Below, piece after piece: positions 25,992 to 33,341 of a DNA stretch of 64,000 nt; the first letter of the stretch is position 1, and the number at the start of each line of letters is the position of its first letter. The notes beneath the pieces were generated by a model. The model was given only the letters and a program-made list of their open reading frames with translations. It did no database searches and was not told the DNA's origin. Position numbers and translations under genes: made by a program. The stretch comes from F22 sp963678855 (GTDB lineage Bacteria; Bacteroidota; Bacteroidia; Bacteroidales; Bacteroidaceae). The DNA lies in assembly GCA_963678855.1 (NCBI GenBank), contig OY787448.1:2728001-2792000 (forward strand), in the 5' to 3' direction.

Positions 25992-27161
25992 TTACTCAGG
26001 TAATTCCATGATGTCTTCCTCCATTTTAGTAGTGCACTCAAGACCTTCTTCAGTTACAATCCATGTGTTTTCGACACCGACTGGTCCAATACCAGGAAGT
26101 ACAATTTTAGGTTCTAAAGCAAAGACTTGACGAGGTTCTAATTCCACTTTTTGACGTGGAGCAATAACAGGCATCTCGTTGATTTCAAGACCTACACCAT
26201 GACCAATAAATTGAGCTTTTTGGCGTGTACCCATGAAGTTGTCGACAAATCCAGCTTTGTCCATGATAGACATTGCTTTATCATACAGGTCAGAAACTGC
26301 TGCACCAGGCTTGGCCATTTCTGCGATTTCGTTTTGTACTTCGATACATGCTTTGTGTGCATCGTATGCTTTTTGAGGAAGTTTACCAATGCTGTATACG
26401 CGACTCATGTCACTCATGTAACCATTGAAATTTCCACCTAAGTCAACCATCATACTTGTACCTGGAGTTAGACGGGTACCACTTGTTCCAACTGGTAGAG
26501 CTGAGTTCAGACCTGCACCACCTAAAGCAAAGTCATATGGAGATGGTTCCTCGGCATTGTCGCCTGCAAGGATACTACCCATGAAGATTTCCATGCTTCG
26601 ACCAAATATACGGAAGATACCTAAGCTACCTTCTTGACGCATCACGCGTTCCATCTCAATAGAAAACTCATGATCAGTCATGCCTGGTATATAGATCTCA
26701 GGAATGCGCTTATAAGCTTTTGCGTGCATCATGCCAGCACGGCGGAATAGGTTCAATTCAAAATCTGTCTTAGTCATACGTGCTTGACGGATTAACGGAG
26801 TGCCGTTTACCACTTCAGCTTCTGGCCAAAGTTGTGATAGACGTACGTATTCCGTGAAAGGAAGCTCATCCCCTTCAAGCATCAATTTAGTCGGTGCAGG
26901 TAGACCACGCATTTGTAGTAACTCTACAATTTGTTCTGGTTTTCGTACATATTCTACGTGCTCTCCAGCTACAGTGTTTGGGCGCTTGATAAATAAGATC
27001 GCTGGACTGTGAAGTGGAATATAACAGTAGCCACTAATAATTTGTCCACAAGTATAAAAAAGGTTGGTGTTGCAGGCGATAAGCGCGGCGTCAATACCTT
27101 GCTCAGCCATTTGAACACGAATATTATCTCTTCTGAATTTCAATTCTGAATGTAAAGCCAT
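25992..27161 (-). CDS. M24 family aminopeptidase (Xaa-Pro aminopeptidase-like)
   Basis: Cytoplasmic metallopeptidase of 389 aa. The creatinase-like N-terminal domain (1-150) is followed by the pita-bread catalytic domain with expected metal ligands: MVDLGGNFNGYMSDMSR (two Asp), GHGVGLEINEMP (His, then Glu) and FALEPKIVLPG (Glu). The start at 27161 (MALHSELKFRRDNI) is preferred over the longer frame from 27257, because a -7 element TATCTTTG (minus strand, 27198-27191) and the gdhA terminator lie inside that extension. First gene of the run to kdsA. Confidence 0.88.
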   Translation of the reverse strand: MALHSELKFRRDNIRVQMAEQGIDAALIACNTNLFYTCGQIISGYCYIPLHSPAILFIKRPNTVAGEHVEYVRKPEQIVELLQMRGLPAPTKLMLEGDELPFTEYVRLSQLWPEAEVVNGTPLIRQARMTKTDFELNLFRRAGMMHAKAYKRIPEIYIPGMTDHEFSIEMERVMRQEGSLGIFRIFGRSMEIFMGSILAGDNAEEPSPYDFALGGAGLNSALPVGTSGTRLTPGTSMMVDLGGNFNGYMSDMSRVYSIGKLPQKAYDAHKACIEVQNEIAEMAKPGAAVSDLYDKAMSIMDKAGFVDNFMGTRQKAQFIGHGVGLEINEMPVIAPRQKVELEPRQVFALEPKIVLPGIGPVGVENTWIVTEEGLECTTKMEEDIMELPE

Positions 27162-27190
27162 TTTCTTTTTCTTTATGTTTATTCGTAGCA

Positions 27191-27198
27191 CAAAGATA
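27191..27198 (-). promoter_or_regulatory. -7 element of the M24-miaA-kinase-kdsA operon
   Basis: TATCTTTG on the minus strand, 30 bp before the start at 27161. No good -33 match lies at the normal distance, where the terminator of gdhA begins. Confidence 0.45.
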
Positions 27199-27230
27199 GG
27201 AGAATAATCCCAATGTGCCACACGAATAAG

Positions 27231-27270
27231 AAAAAAAACGCCACTAAGTTGCTTCAAGCAACTTAGTGGC
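27231..27270 (-). terminator. Terminator of gdhA
   Basis: GCCACTAAGTTGC (27240-27252) pairs with GCAACTTAGTGGC (27258-27270). On the minus strand the stem is followed by eight T residues (27238-27231). Confidence 0.85.
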
Positions 27271-27378
27271 GCCGCACTACATCATATCTCTCCTCTCTCT
27301 AACTTGTAACTCTTAGTAACACGTAGTGCGATGATTGATAGATTGTAATATAAGTAAGGTTTAGGTTAAGTATTATCT

Positions 27379-28716
27379 TTAGATGATACCTTGAGCAAGC
27401 ATCGCATGTGCTACTTTCATGAAACCAGCGATGTTGGCTCCTTTTACGTAGTTTACATAACCATCTGCTTCAGTACCATATTGGATACATTGTTTGTGGA
27501 TGCCTTCCATAATGCCATGTAGTTTTTCGTCCACTTCTGCTTCGTTCCATGATAGGTGCATTGCATTTTGAGACATTTCCAAACCACTTGTCGCTACACC
27601 ACCTGCATTAACGGCTTTACCTGGGGCGTACATGATTTTATGTTCTAGGAACAAATCGATAGCTTCTGGTGTACATCCCATATTTGAGATTTCACCGACA
27701 CAAAGTACTTTGTTTTCGATTAGGTGACGTGCATCTTCTTCGTTAAGCTCGTTTTGAGTAGCACATGGAAGAGCTACGTCGACTGGCACCTCCCAAGGAG
27801 TTTTACTGGCCACGAAAGTTGCTTCTGGGTAACGTTCTGCATATGGAGCTACGATATCGTCACCTGTAGCACGAAGCTCTAGTAGGTAGTCTACTTTTTC
27901 TCCGCTGATACCTTCTGGGTCGTGTACATATCCATCAGGACCAGAAATAGTAACTACTTTGGCACCCAGTTCGTTGGCTTTGATTGCTGCTCCCCAAGCT
28001 ACGTTGCCGAAACCTGATAGAGATACAGTTTTGCCTTTTAGGCTAGTACCCATATTGTGCAACATATGGTGTACAAAATAAAGTCCACCAAAACCAGTCG
28101 CTTCAGGACGAATCAAGCTACCGCCAAATTCTAGACCTTTACCAGTTAAAGTTCCTGTACATTCTCTAGTCAATTTCTTATACATACCGTATAGGTAGCC
28201 CACTTCACGTCCACCTACACCGATGTCGCCTGCTGGTACGTCTGTGTCAGGCCCCAGTTGACGCCATAGTTCTAGCATAAATGCTTGACAGAAGCGCATG
28301 ATTTCAGTATCGCTCTTACCGCGTGGAGAGAAATCACTACCACCTTTACCACCGCCCATAGGAAGTGTCGTCAAGGCATTTTTGAAGGTTTGTTCGAAAC
28401 CCAAGAATTTTAGGATACTAAGGTTGACAGAAGCGTGGAAACGCAAGCCACCTTTATATGGGCCAATCGCGTTGTTGAATTGTACGCGATAACCAATGTT
28501 CGTTTGTACTTCCCCTTTATCGTCTACCCACGTTACTCGGAACGTGAAGATACGATCTGGTTCTACCAGTCGTTCGATAATTTTAGCTTGTTCAAACTCT
28601 GGGTGTTCATTGTAAACATCCTTAATAGATAAAAGCACTTCCTTCACTGCTTGAAGGTATTCTGATTCGCCAGGGTGCTTTGCTTCTAGTGAAGCCATGA
28701 TTTTGTCAATGTTCAT
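27379..28716 (-). CDS. gdhA: NADP-type glutamate dehydrogenase
   Basis: Hexameric glutamate dehydrogenase of 445 aa catalysing 2-oxoglutarate plus ammonium to glutamate, the main ammonium-assimilation route in many Bacteroidales. Visible signatures are PYKGGLRFH, the catalytic lysine loop LPMGGGKGGSDFSPRG near residue 125, PAGDIGVGGREVGYLYG near 160 and the Rossmann segment SLSGFGNVAWGAAIKANELGAKVV near 230. NADP preference is inferred from the small hexameric class. It is monocistronic, with a full-consensus promoter and a strong terminator. Confidence 0.96.
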   Translation of the reverse strand: MNIDKIMASLEAKHPGESEYLQAVKEVLLSIKDVYNEHPEFEQAKIIERLVEPDRIFTFRVTWVDDKGEVQTNIGYRVQFNNAIGPYKGGLRFHASVNLSILKFLGFEQTFKNALTTLPMGGGKGGSDFSPRGKSDTEIMRFCQAFMLELWRQLGPDTDVPAGDIGVGGREVGYLYGMYKKLTRECTGTLTGKGLEFGGSLIRPEATGFGGLYFVHHMLHNMGTSLKGKTVSLSGFGNVAWGAAIKANELGAKVVTISGPDGYVHDPEGISGEKVDYLLELRATGDDIVAPYAERYPEATFVASKTPWEVPVDVALPCATQNELNEEDARHLIENKVLCVGEISNMGCTPEAIDLFLEHKIMYAPGKAVNAGGVATSGLEMSQNAMHLSWNEAEVDEKLHGIMEGIHKQCIQYGTEADGYVNYVKGANIAGFMKVAHAMLAQGII

Positions 28717-28770
28717 AGCTGCTCTTTTTAAGGTTTATGATTAATGATAAAATGTCAGTTATATACGCTG

Positions 28771-28800
28771 CAAAGGTAATGAGTCTTTTGTAACTACCAA
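28771..28800 (-). promoter_or_regulatory. Promoter of gdhA
   Basis: Minus strand: TTG (28800-28798), 19 bp, TACCTTTG (28778-28771), 55 bp before the start codon. Confidence 0.7.
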
Positions 28801-28902
28801 TTTTTTCTCCACTTATTTTTTAAAAAACTGATAAAATGATAGTTGCTCCAATTTGCGTTTGTGTTTTCTTGGCAATTGCTTGCTTGATTATTAAATTATT
28901 AC

Positions 28903-28910
28903 TAATTTTG
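28903..28910 (+). promoter_or_regulatory. -7 element immediately before the sensor kinase start
   Basis: TAATTTTG matches TAnnTTTG. It ends 4 bp before the first ATG (28915) and 10 bp before the second (28921), so a transcript from it would have almost no leader. TTG triplets lie 16 and 24 bp upstream rather than 19-21. Confidence 0.4.
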
Positions 28911-28914
28911 TAAC

Positions 28915-30984
28915 GTGGGCATGAAAAAAATCAAACAAACGAGTGCTTTTGAAATTCATAAGACATTTGGCAATACTAATAGGAGAAATTTAGTGTTGTC
29001 AGATAGTGTATGGTCTCGTCTCTTGCAATTACAATTTGTATTCATGTTGCTATGCACTCTTTTGGTATGTTCGCGAGAAGCACTAGCTCAAACTAACTCT
29101 CATCCTTTTCAGTCTTTGGTTGATAAAGGTTTGCTCGTTACTAAGGATTATTTTACAGAGACAGAGGATTCGTTGGTTCGTACCCATTCTCCCAGAATCT
29201 TGTATATAAGCTCGTATCATCCTACATTTAGAGCGACTAAAGCTCAAATTGATGGACTTATGTCTGTATTAGATACTGCTGGAGTAGAAATTACAATGGA
29301 GTTTATGGATACAAAGCGTTATCCTAATGATTCTAATCAAATCGCTCTTTTTCGAAATCGATTAGCCTATAAGCTGGAAAGGTGGTCCAAGTTGGATGCA
29401 GTGGTAACAGGAGATGATAATGCGTTTCTTTTTGCACTACAGGAACAAGATGGACTGTTGCAAAATTGTCCTATAATTTTTTCAGGTGTCAATGATAAAG
29501 AGCTGGCTTTAGAGCAAAATAATAATCCAAGAATGACTGGGGTGGTGGAGCAAACGTCCATGGAGGAGACTATTAGACAAATGATTGCTTTGAAACCACA
29601 AGCCAAGAAGATTTATGTTCTAACTGATTCCACCAGAACGGCGCAGTTGGATTTTAATTTATTGATGGAGTCGCATGCCTTGAAATTTCCACATCATGAG
29701 TTTGTTGAAGTGAATATGTGTTTTTACTCAATGCCTGCTTATAGGGGAATGTTGAATAAAATACCTGATTCTGAGTTAATTCTTCTAATATCTGGGTATA
29801 GAGATCGCTTTTTTCATCCCATTGCGTTTAATGATTTATTGAGCATGATAAGGCAGTATACTCGTACGCCTGTCTTTCACTTGTGGAACCATGGTGTCGG
29901 GGAAGGGCTAATAGGCGGACGTTTGGTGTCTCCTTATGAGCATGGTAAGCTTGCAGGAGAGTTGCTACAAGAAATATTGAATGGTAGAGCTATTGAAGAT
30001 ATTCCTGTAGAGTATCGAGATATTAATATTAATATGTACGATTGGAATGTTTTGAAACAGTATGATTTTGATTTAAGTGTCCTTCCGAAGGATGTGGTTT
30101 ATATAAATAGACCGATTGGTTTCTTGGCGGTGCATGGCAAGTCGCTTGCCATAAGCGGGGTTGTTGTGTTGATTTTGCTATTGGTGATTGTGTATCTTCA
30201 GATGCGCATACGATTTAAGAAATCTCAGGCTGAAAAGATGATGCTGCGTGCACAAGCCGCAGAGCAAGCTGACAAACTTAAGAGTATGTTTTTGGCGAAT
30301 ATGAGTCACGAGATACGAACCCCTTTGAACTCAATCATTGGGTTCTCTTCCTTGTTGCTTGAAGATGGTTTGTCGGAACAAGAGCGACAAGAATATTTTG
30401 AACTGATTGTTAAGAATAATGAGCAATTGTTGAATCTTATAGGTGATATTCTTGATTTAGCAAAACTACAGTCTGGTACAATGAATATGCAGCCAGAGGT
30501 GTTTGAACTTAAGGCGTTTGTGGTGAAAACATTTACTTCTTTGAGTCATCTAGAAAAGCCACCTCAAGTAAATGTTGTGCTAGATATAGATAACGAACCG
30601 ACTTTCGAAGTTTTTTTTGATTCAAAGCGCTTGATGCAAGTGCTTAGTAACTTCATGACTAATGCATTGAAGTTTACCGAGGAAGGTGAGGTGCGTGTGT
30701 ATTATCGTTTGGAAAATCATGGTGCAACCATTTTTGTGAAAGATACAGGTATTGGTATTGCTGAAGATATGCAGGATAAAGTCTTTAATAGATTTGAGAA
30801 GCTTGATGAATACACACAAGGTAATGGTTTAGGATTGTCTATCTCCTCTGCTATTATGGAGCAAGGCTGTGGACGCATCGGCTTTGAGTCAACGATAGGT
30901 AGAGGCTCGACGTTTTGGTGTTGGATTCCAAGCGCCGCACATGTCGAAGAAATCAAAAGAAAACGAGCTGAAGCAGAAGCTTAA
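28915..30984 (+). CDS. Orphan sensor histidine kinase with periplasmic-binding-protein-like input domain
   Basis: Membrane sensor kinase of 689 aa. An N-terminal hydrophobic segment (about 38-60, LQFVFMLLCTLLVCSREALA) leads to a periplasmic domain (about 70-390) resembling ABC-type substrate-binding proteins (ILYISSYHPTFRATKAQIDGL; later HLWNHGVGEGLIGG). A second membrane span follows (about 405-427), then a HisKA dimerisation helix with phospho-acceptor His465 in NMSHEIRTPLN and an HATPase domain (N-box NFMTNALKF near 579, G-boxes DTGIGI and GNGLGLSIS). It has no receiver domain and no response-regulator gene is adjacent. The start may be 28921. It has the same architecture as the kinase at 59544, which adds PAS domains. 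Confidence 0.85.
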   Translation: MGMKKIKQTSAFEIHKTFGNTNRRNLVLSDSVWSRLLQLQFVFMLLCTLLVCSREALAQTNSHPFQSLVDKGLLVTKDYFTETEDSLVRTHSPRILYISSYHPTFRATKAQIDGLMSVLDTAGVEITMEFMDTKRYPNDSNQIALFRNRLAYKLERWSKLDAVVTGDDNAFLFALQEQDGLLQNCPIIFSGVNDKELALEQNNNPRMTGVVEQTSMEETIRQMIALKPQAKKIYVLTDSTRTAQLDFNLLMESHALKFPHHEFVEVNMCFYSMPAYRGMLNKIPDSELILLISGYRDRFFHPIAFNDLLSMIRQYTRTPVFHLWNHGVGEGLIGGRLVSPYEHGKLAGELLQEILNGRAIEDIPVEYRDININMYDWNVLKQYDFDLSVLPKDVVYINRPIGFLAVHGKSLAISGVVVLILLLVIVYLQMRIRFKKSQAEKMMLRAQAAEQADKLKSMFLANMSHEIRTPLNSIIGFSSLLLEDGLSEQERQEYFELIVKNNEQLLNLIGDILDLAKLQSGTMNMQPEVFELKAFVVKTFTSLSHLEKPPQVNVVLDIDNEPTFEVFFDSKRLMQVLSNFMTNALKFTEEGEVRVYYRLENHGATIFVKDTGIGIAEDMQDKVFNRFEKLDEYTQGNGLGLSISSAIMEQGCGRIGFESTIGRGSTFWCWIPSAAHVEEIKRKRAEAEA

Positions 30985-31140
30985 TAAATTGCAATCTGTT
31001 TTATAGTATAATTTGAATTTCCCTTTTCTTTGAATCCCTTACCTTCCACTACCCTGATTTTATACCTATGTAATAGGCAGCAAGTTCAACGCTGAACAGT
31101 GAGTGAATATGTTTGAAAGGATAAGACGAATTTTATTGGT

Positions 31141-31439
31141 TCTATAGCTGAACGTCATGATGGTTTCTCTCTGTGGAGTAGTGAAGTGAATCCTTCTAAT
31201 TTTACTAAAATGGGACCCATGTTGATATTGTACGTGCAATTGCAAACGAGATGCAAAAGCGTATTATGGCTACTTTCCATCATATATTTAACATGATGTT
31301 CTATCCTAAACCAGAGAATGCTATGGTTCGCTCTGTGTCTTCGCACAATATTGTTCAGAAAAAATGTTTGACTCCACAAGGCTCTGAGTATAAGATGTTA
31401 ATGGCAACCAGTCATAAGACACCCTTAAATATAAATTGA
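31141..31439 (+). pseudogene. Remnant of a small coding gene with a frameshift
   Basis: No intact gene fills 30985-31498. One frame reads SIAERHDGFSLWSSEVNP from 31141, and a second continues from about 31209 as NGTHVDIVRAIANEMQKR and runs to a TGA at 31437-31439. The two join if one A was lost from the A-run at 31207-31210, giving about 100 codons of protein-like sequence. Stops interrupt the frame further upstream (TGA at 31093 and 31114). I do not recognise the family. Its 3' end overlaps the left arm of a 22-bp inverted repeat. Confidence 0.4.
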
Positions 31440-31484
31440 TCTAACATACAACAATTATATGCTAGATCAATTTATATTTAAGGG
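31422..31484. repeat. 22-bp perfect inverted repeat, 19-nt loop
   Basis: The arms 31422-31443 and 31463-31484 (beginning CCCTTAAATATAAATTGATC and mirrored) are fully complementary. The structure lies between a decayed plus-strand gene and the 3' end of the minus-strand Crp/Fnr gene, so a bidirectional terminator is the simplest reading; there is no strong U-tract. The terminus of a lost mobile element is an alternative. Confidence 0.6.
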
Positions 31485-31498
31485 CATGTTGCTTATTG

Positions 31499-32235
31499 CT
31501 ATTCTTCTTCTTTCTTTTCAGAATAAGTCAGAGCAAATTGTTCGAGTTTTTCAAAGTCTTTAATAACCATTGTTGTTTTCTCATGGTAAACCAATCCAGC
31601 TTCTTCGGCCAATTTGATTTTTTCTGCCATAGTGACATGACTGCTGTTAACACCAAGTCCTAAACTACGAAGTGAGATTTGGATACGTTTTGTGCCAATC
31701 GTGTTTTCAAGTCTAGTTCTAATAAAGCAGACGGCACGTTGAAGGACATCATTAGGTGGAATTGCCCATGCTTTACGTTGCATCACTTGCGCACGTGCAG
31801 AAACCATGTTGATATGATTAAGACGAATCAATGGAAATTCAAAAAGCACATCAAGTGCTTCTTGTTTTGTGATTTGTAGAGTCGTAACTGCCGAAACACT
31901 TTGGTGAGTATACATATGGTCTGTAAAGCGACCAAATAAACAAGATGGTTCGATGAGGTAGGGCCCTTCAAAGTTTTCGGCGACACTGTACTTGAAAGGC
32001 TCCTGTACCTTTTGACAGCTACTAATCTCACCTGATAAAATAAATATTAACTTTGTACAGGGCAAACCTTGTCTCATAATGGTTTGTCTGGCTTGTAATG
32101 TACAAATTGTACACGTAGCTTTTCCAATAGGGCATTCAAGTCTTCTACGCGCAATCCTTGAAACAAAGGTAAGCGAAGAAGCTTTTCGTACATCGAGTCT
32201 GGTTGTACTCGTACTATTTTTTTATTCTTGCTCAT
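31499..32235 (-). pseudogene. Crp/Fnr family transcriptional regulator, split by a frameshift
   Basis: Two minus-strand frames make one Crp/Fnr-type protein. The N-terminal part (MYEKLLRLPLFQGLRVEDL, from 32193; upstream alternative start 32235) ends HYKPDKPL-stop at 32074. The rest resumes in another frame at about 32088 as QTIMRQGLPCTKLIFILSG and runs to 31499. It contains the cyclic-nucleotide-binding-like barrel (YLIEPSCLFG), the dimer helix and a C-terminal winged-helix region. One missing base around 32081-32095 (near ACAAACC on the coding strand) explains the break. Without correction it would yield only a 40-54-residue N-terminal peptide, or the larger C-terminal part from ATG 32077. 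A recent mutation, a sequencing error or recoding are all possible. Confidence 0.75.
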
Positions 32236-32240
32236 AGGTA

Positions 32241-32248
32241 CAAAAGTA
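32241..32248 (-). promoter_or_regulatory. -7 element of the Crp/Fnr-like gene
   Basis: TACTTTTG on the minus strand. A TTTG at 32275-32272 is 23 bp away, slightly long. Transcription would start near 32235, which favours translation from the ATG at 32193. Confidence 0.45.
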
Positions 32249-32318
32249 CTAACAAATTTTGAATTAACTGGCAAAATTAGGTGAATTTTTCGTCCGTTTT
32301 TTTCAATTCCTTGAATTT

Positions 32319-32337
32319 ATGCGCTATATTTGCGCAT
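32319..32337 (+). promoter_or_regulatory. Dyad enclosing the -7 box of marC
   Basis: ATGCGC (32319-32324) and GCGCAT (32332-32337) flank TATATTT, and the -7 element TATATTTG occupies 32325-32332. A protein bound to this dyad would block the promoter directly. No clear -33 element is present at the standard distance. Confidence 0.5.
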
Positions 32338-32357
32338 GTAAAACCAAAACCAGTTCT

Positions 32358-32987
32358 ATGATGAATGATTTTTTCAGCCAATTCTCGCTAGACCATTTTA
32401 ATATGGAGCAATTTGCGAGCGCTTTTATCGTATTGTTTGCCGTGATTGATATTATTGGTTCTATACCTATTATTATTAATCTAAAGCAGAGTGGACGTAG
32501 TGTTAATGCAACTCAAGCGACTTTGTTGTCTTTGGGATTGATGCTGCTGTTCTTTTTTGCCGGTGATATTGTCTTGAGACTTTTTAATGTAGATATCCGT
32601 TCATTTGCTGTAGCAGGTGCTATTGTCATTTTCTTGATGGCTCTTGAGATGCTTCTCGATGTTGAGATCTTTAAGAATCAAGGACCAATTAAAGAAGCGA
32701 CATTAGTTCCTTTAGTGTTTCCATTGTTAGCTGGGGCCGGGTCTTTTACCACCTTGCTTTCGTTGAAGGCAGAATATGCAATAGTTAACATCTTAATAGC
32801 GCTAATCTTGAATATGATTTGGGTGTTTATTGTTATCAGTTTGACTGATAAGGTACAACGTATTCTAGGTACTGGAGGTATCTACTTGATAAGAAAGTTT
32901 TTTGGTATTATTTTGATTGCCATTTCAGTTCGTCTTATCACGGAAAACTTTACTGCATTGCTTGAAAATATTGCAGCTGTAGGATAA
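32358..32987 (+). CDS. MarC family inner-membrane protein
   Basis: Integral membrane protein of 209 aa with six predicted spans, in the UPF0056/MarC family. Its transport substrate is not established; an early link to multiple antibiotic resistance has not held up. Characteristic segments are AFIVLFAVIDIIGSIPIIINL near residue 20, the AxAGAIVIFLMALEML span, and LVPLVFPLLAGAGSFTTLL near 115. The start at 32358 (MMNDFFSQF; 32361 also possible) is chosen because the longer frame from 32319 begins inside the -7 box. It is divergent from the frameshifted Crp/Fnr gene and ends at a terminator. Confidence 0.85.
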   Translation: MMNDFFSQFSLDHFNMEQFASAFIVLFAVIDIIGSIPIIINLKQSGRSVNATQATLLSLGLMLLFFFAGDIVLRLFNVDIRSFAVAGAIVIFLMALEMLLDVEIFKNQGPIKEATLVPLVFPLLAGAGSFTTLLSLKAEYAIVNILIALILNMIWVFIVISLTDKVQRILGTGGIYLIRKFFGIILIAISVRLITENFTALLENIAAVG

Positions 32988-33007
32988 TATATTAAACATA
33001 TATAATG

Positions 33008-33041
33008 GAGGGCATACTCATTTTGAGTGTGCCCTCTTTCT
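33008..33041 (+). terminator. Terminator after marC
   Basis: GAGGGCATACTC (33008-33019) pairs with GAGTGTGCCCTC (33025-33036) with one G-U pair; TTTCT follows. Confidence 0.75.
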
Positions 33042-33341
33042 AATTTATAATATGACGGTTTGTCTGTATTGATTAGTTTTATTCATCCTTAAATAATTTG
33101 GTGTTTAGACTTAAATCTTGACATTTAAGCTTCAAATGTTGTGTATACAATACTTTATGCAACGTTGCATTCGGTAATCATTTTATCTAATCAACACTTT
33201 GGTCATGAAAAAAATAATTTTTTTGAAAGAAAACATCTATCGTCTTTGCAATCGTGTGCAAGATTTTTTATATATTTGGCAGACAAAGTTTTAGCTAACT
33301 TTTTTAATGTAAATCATATGAACTAATTAAATCCATAATCC
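33042..33341 (+). promoter_or_regulatory. Control region of the glycogen cluster
   Basis: This 300-bp AT-rich gap holds no convincing gene; the 61-codon open frame at 33141-33326 has no protein-like character. A probable promoter is TTTG (33245-33248), 22 bp, TATATTTG (33271-33278), 64 bp before the debranching-enzyme start. The palindrome GCAACGTTGC at 33160-33169 is a possible operator. Confidence 0.45.

Noticed and set aside
30985..32318. Mobile element or integron scar as the cause of the two broken genes
   Set aside because: No transposase, integrase, target duplication or matching second copy of the inverted repeat is visible, so it is kept only as an open alternative.
32319..32357. 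marC start at 32319
   Set aside because: This ATG is inside the dyad around the -7 element, so it would not be on the transcript.
33141..33326. 61-codon open frame upstream of the glycogen cluster
   Set aside because: AT-rich, no signal or domain, and it overlaps the promoter of the debranching gene.
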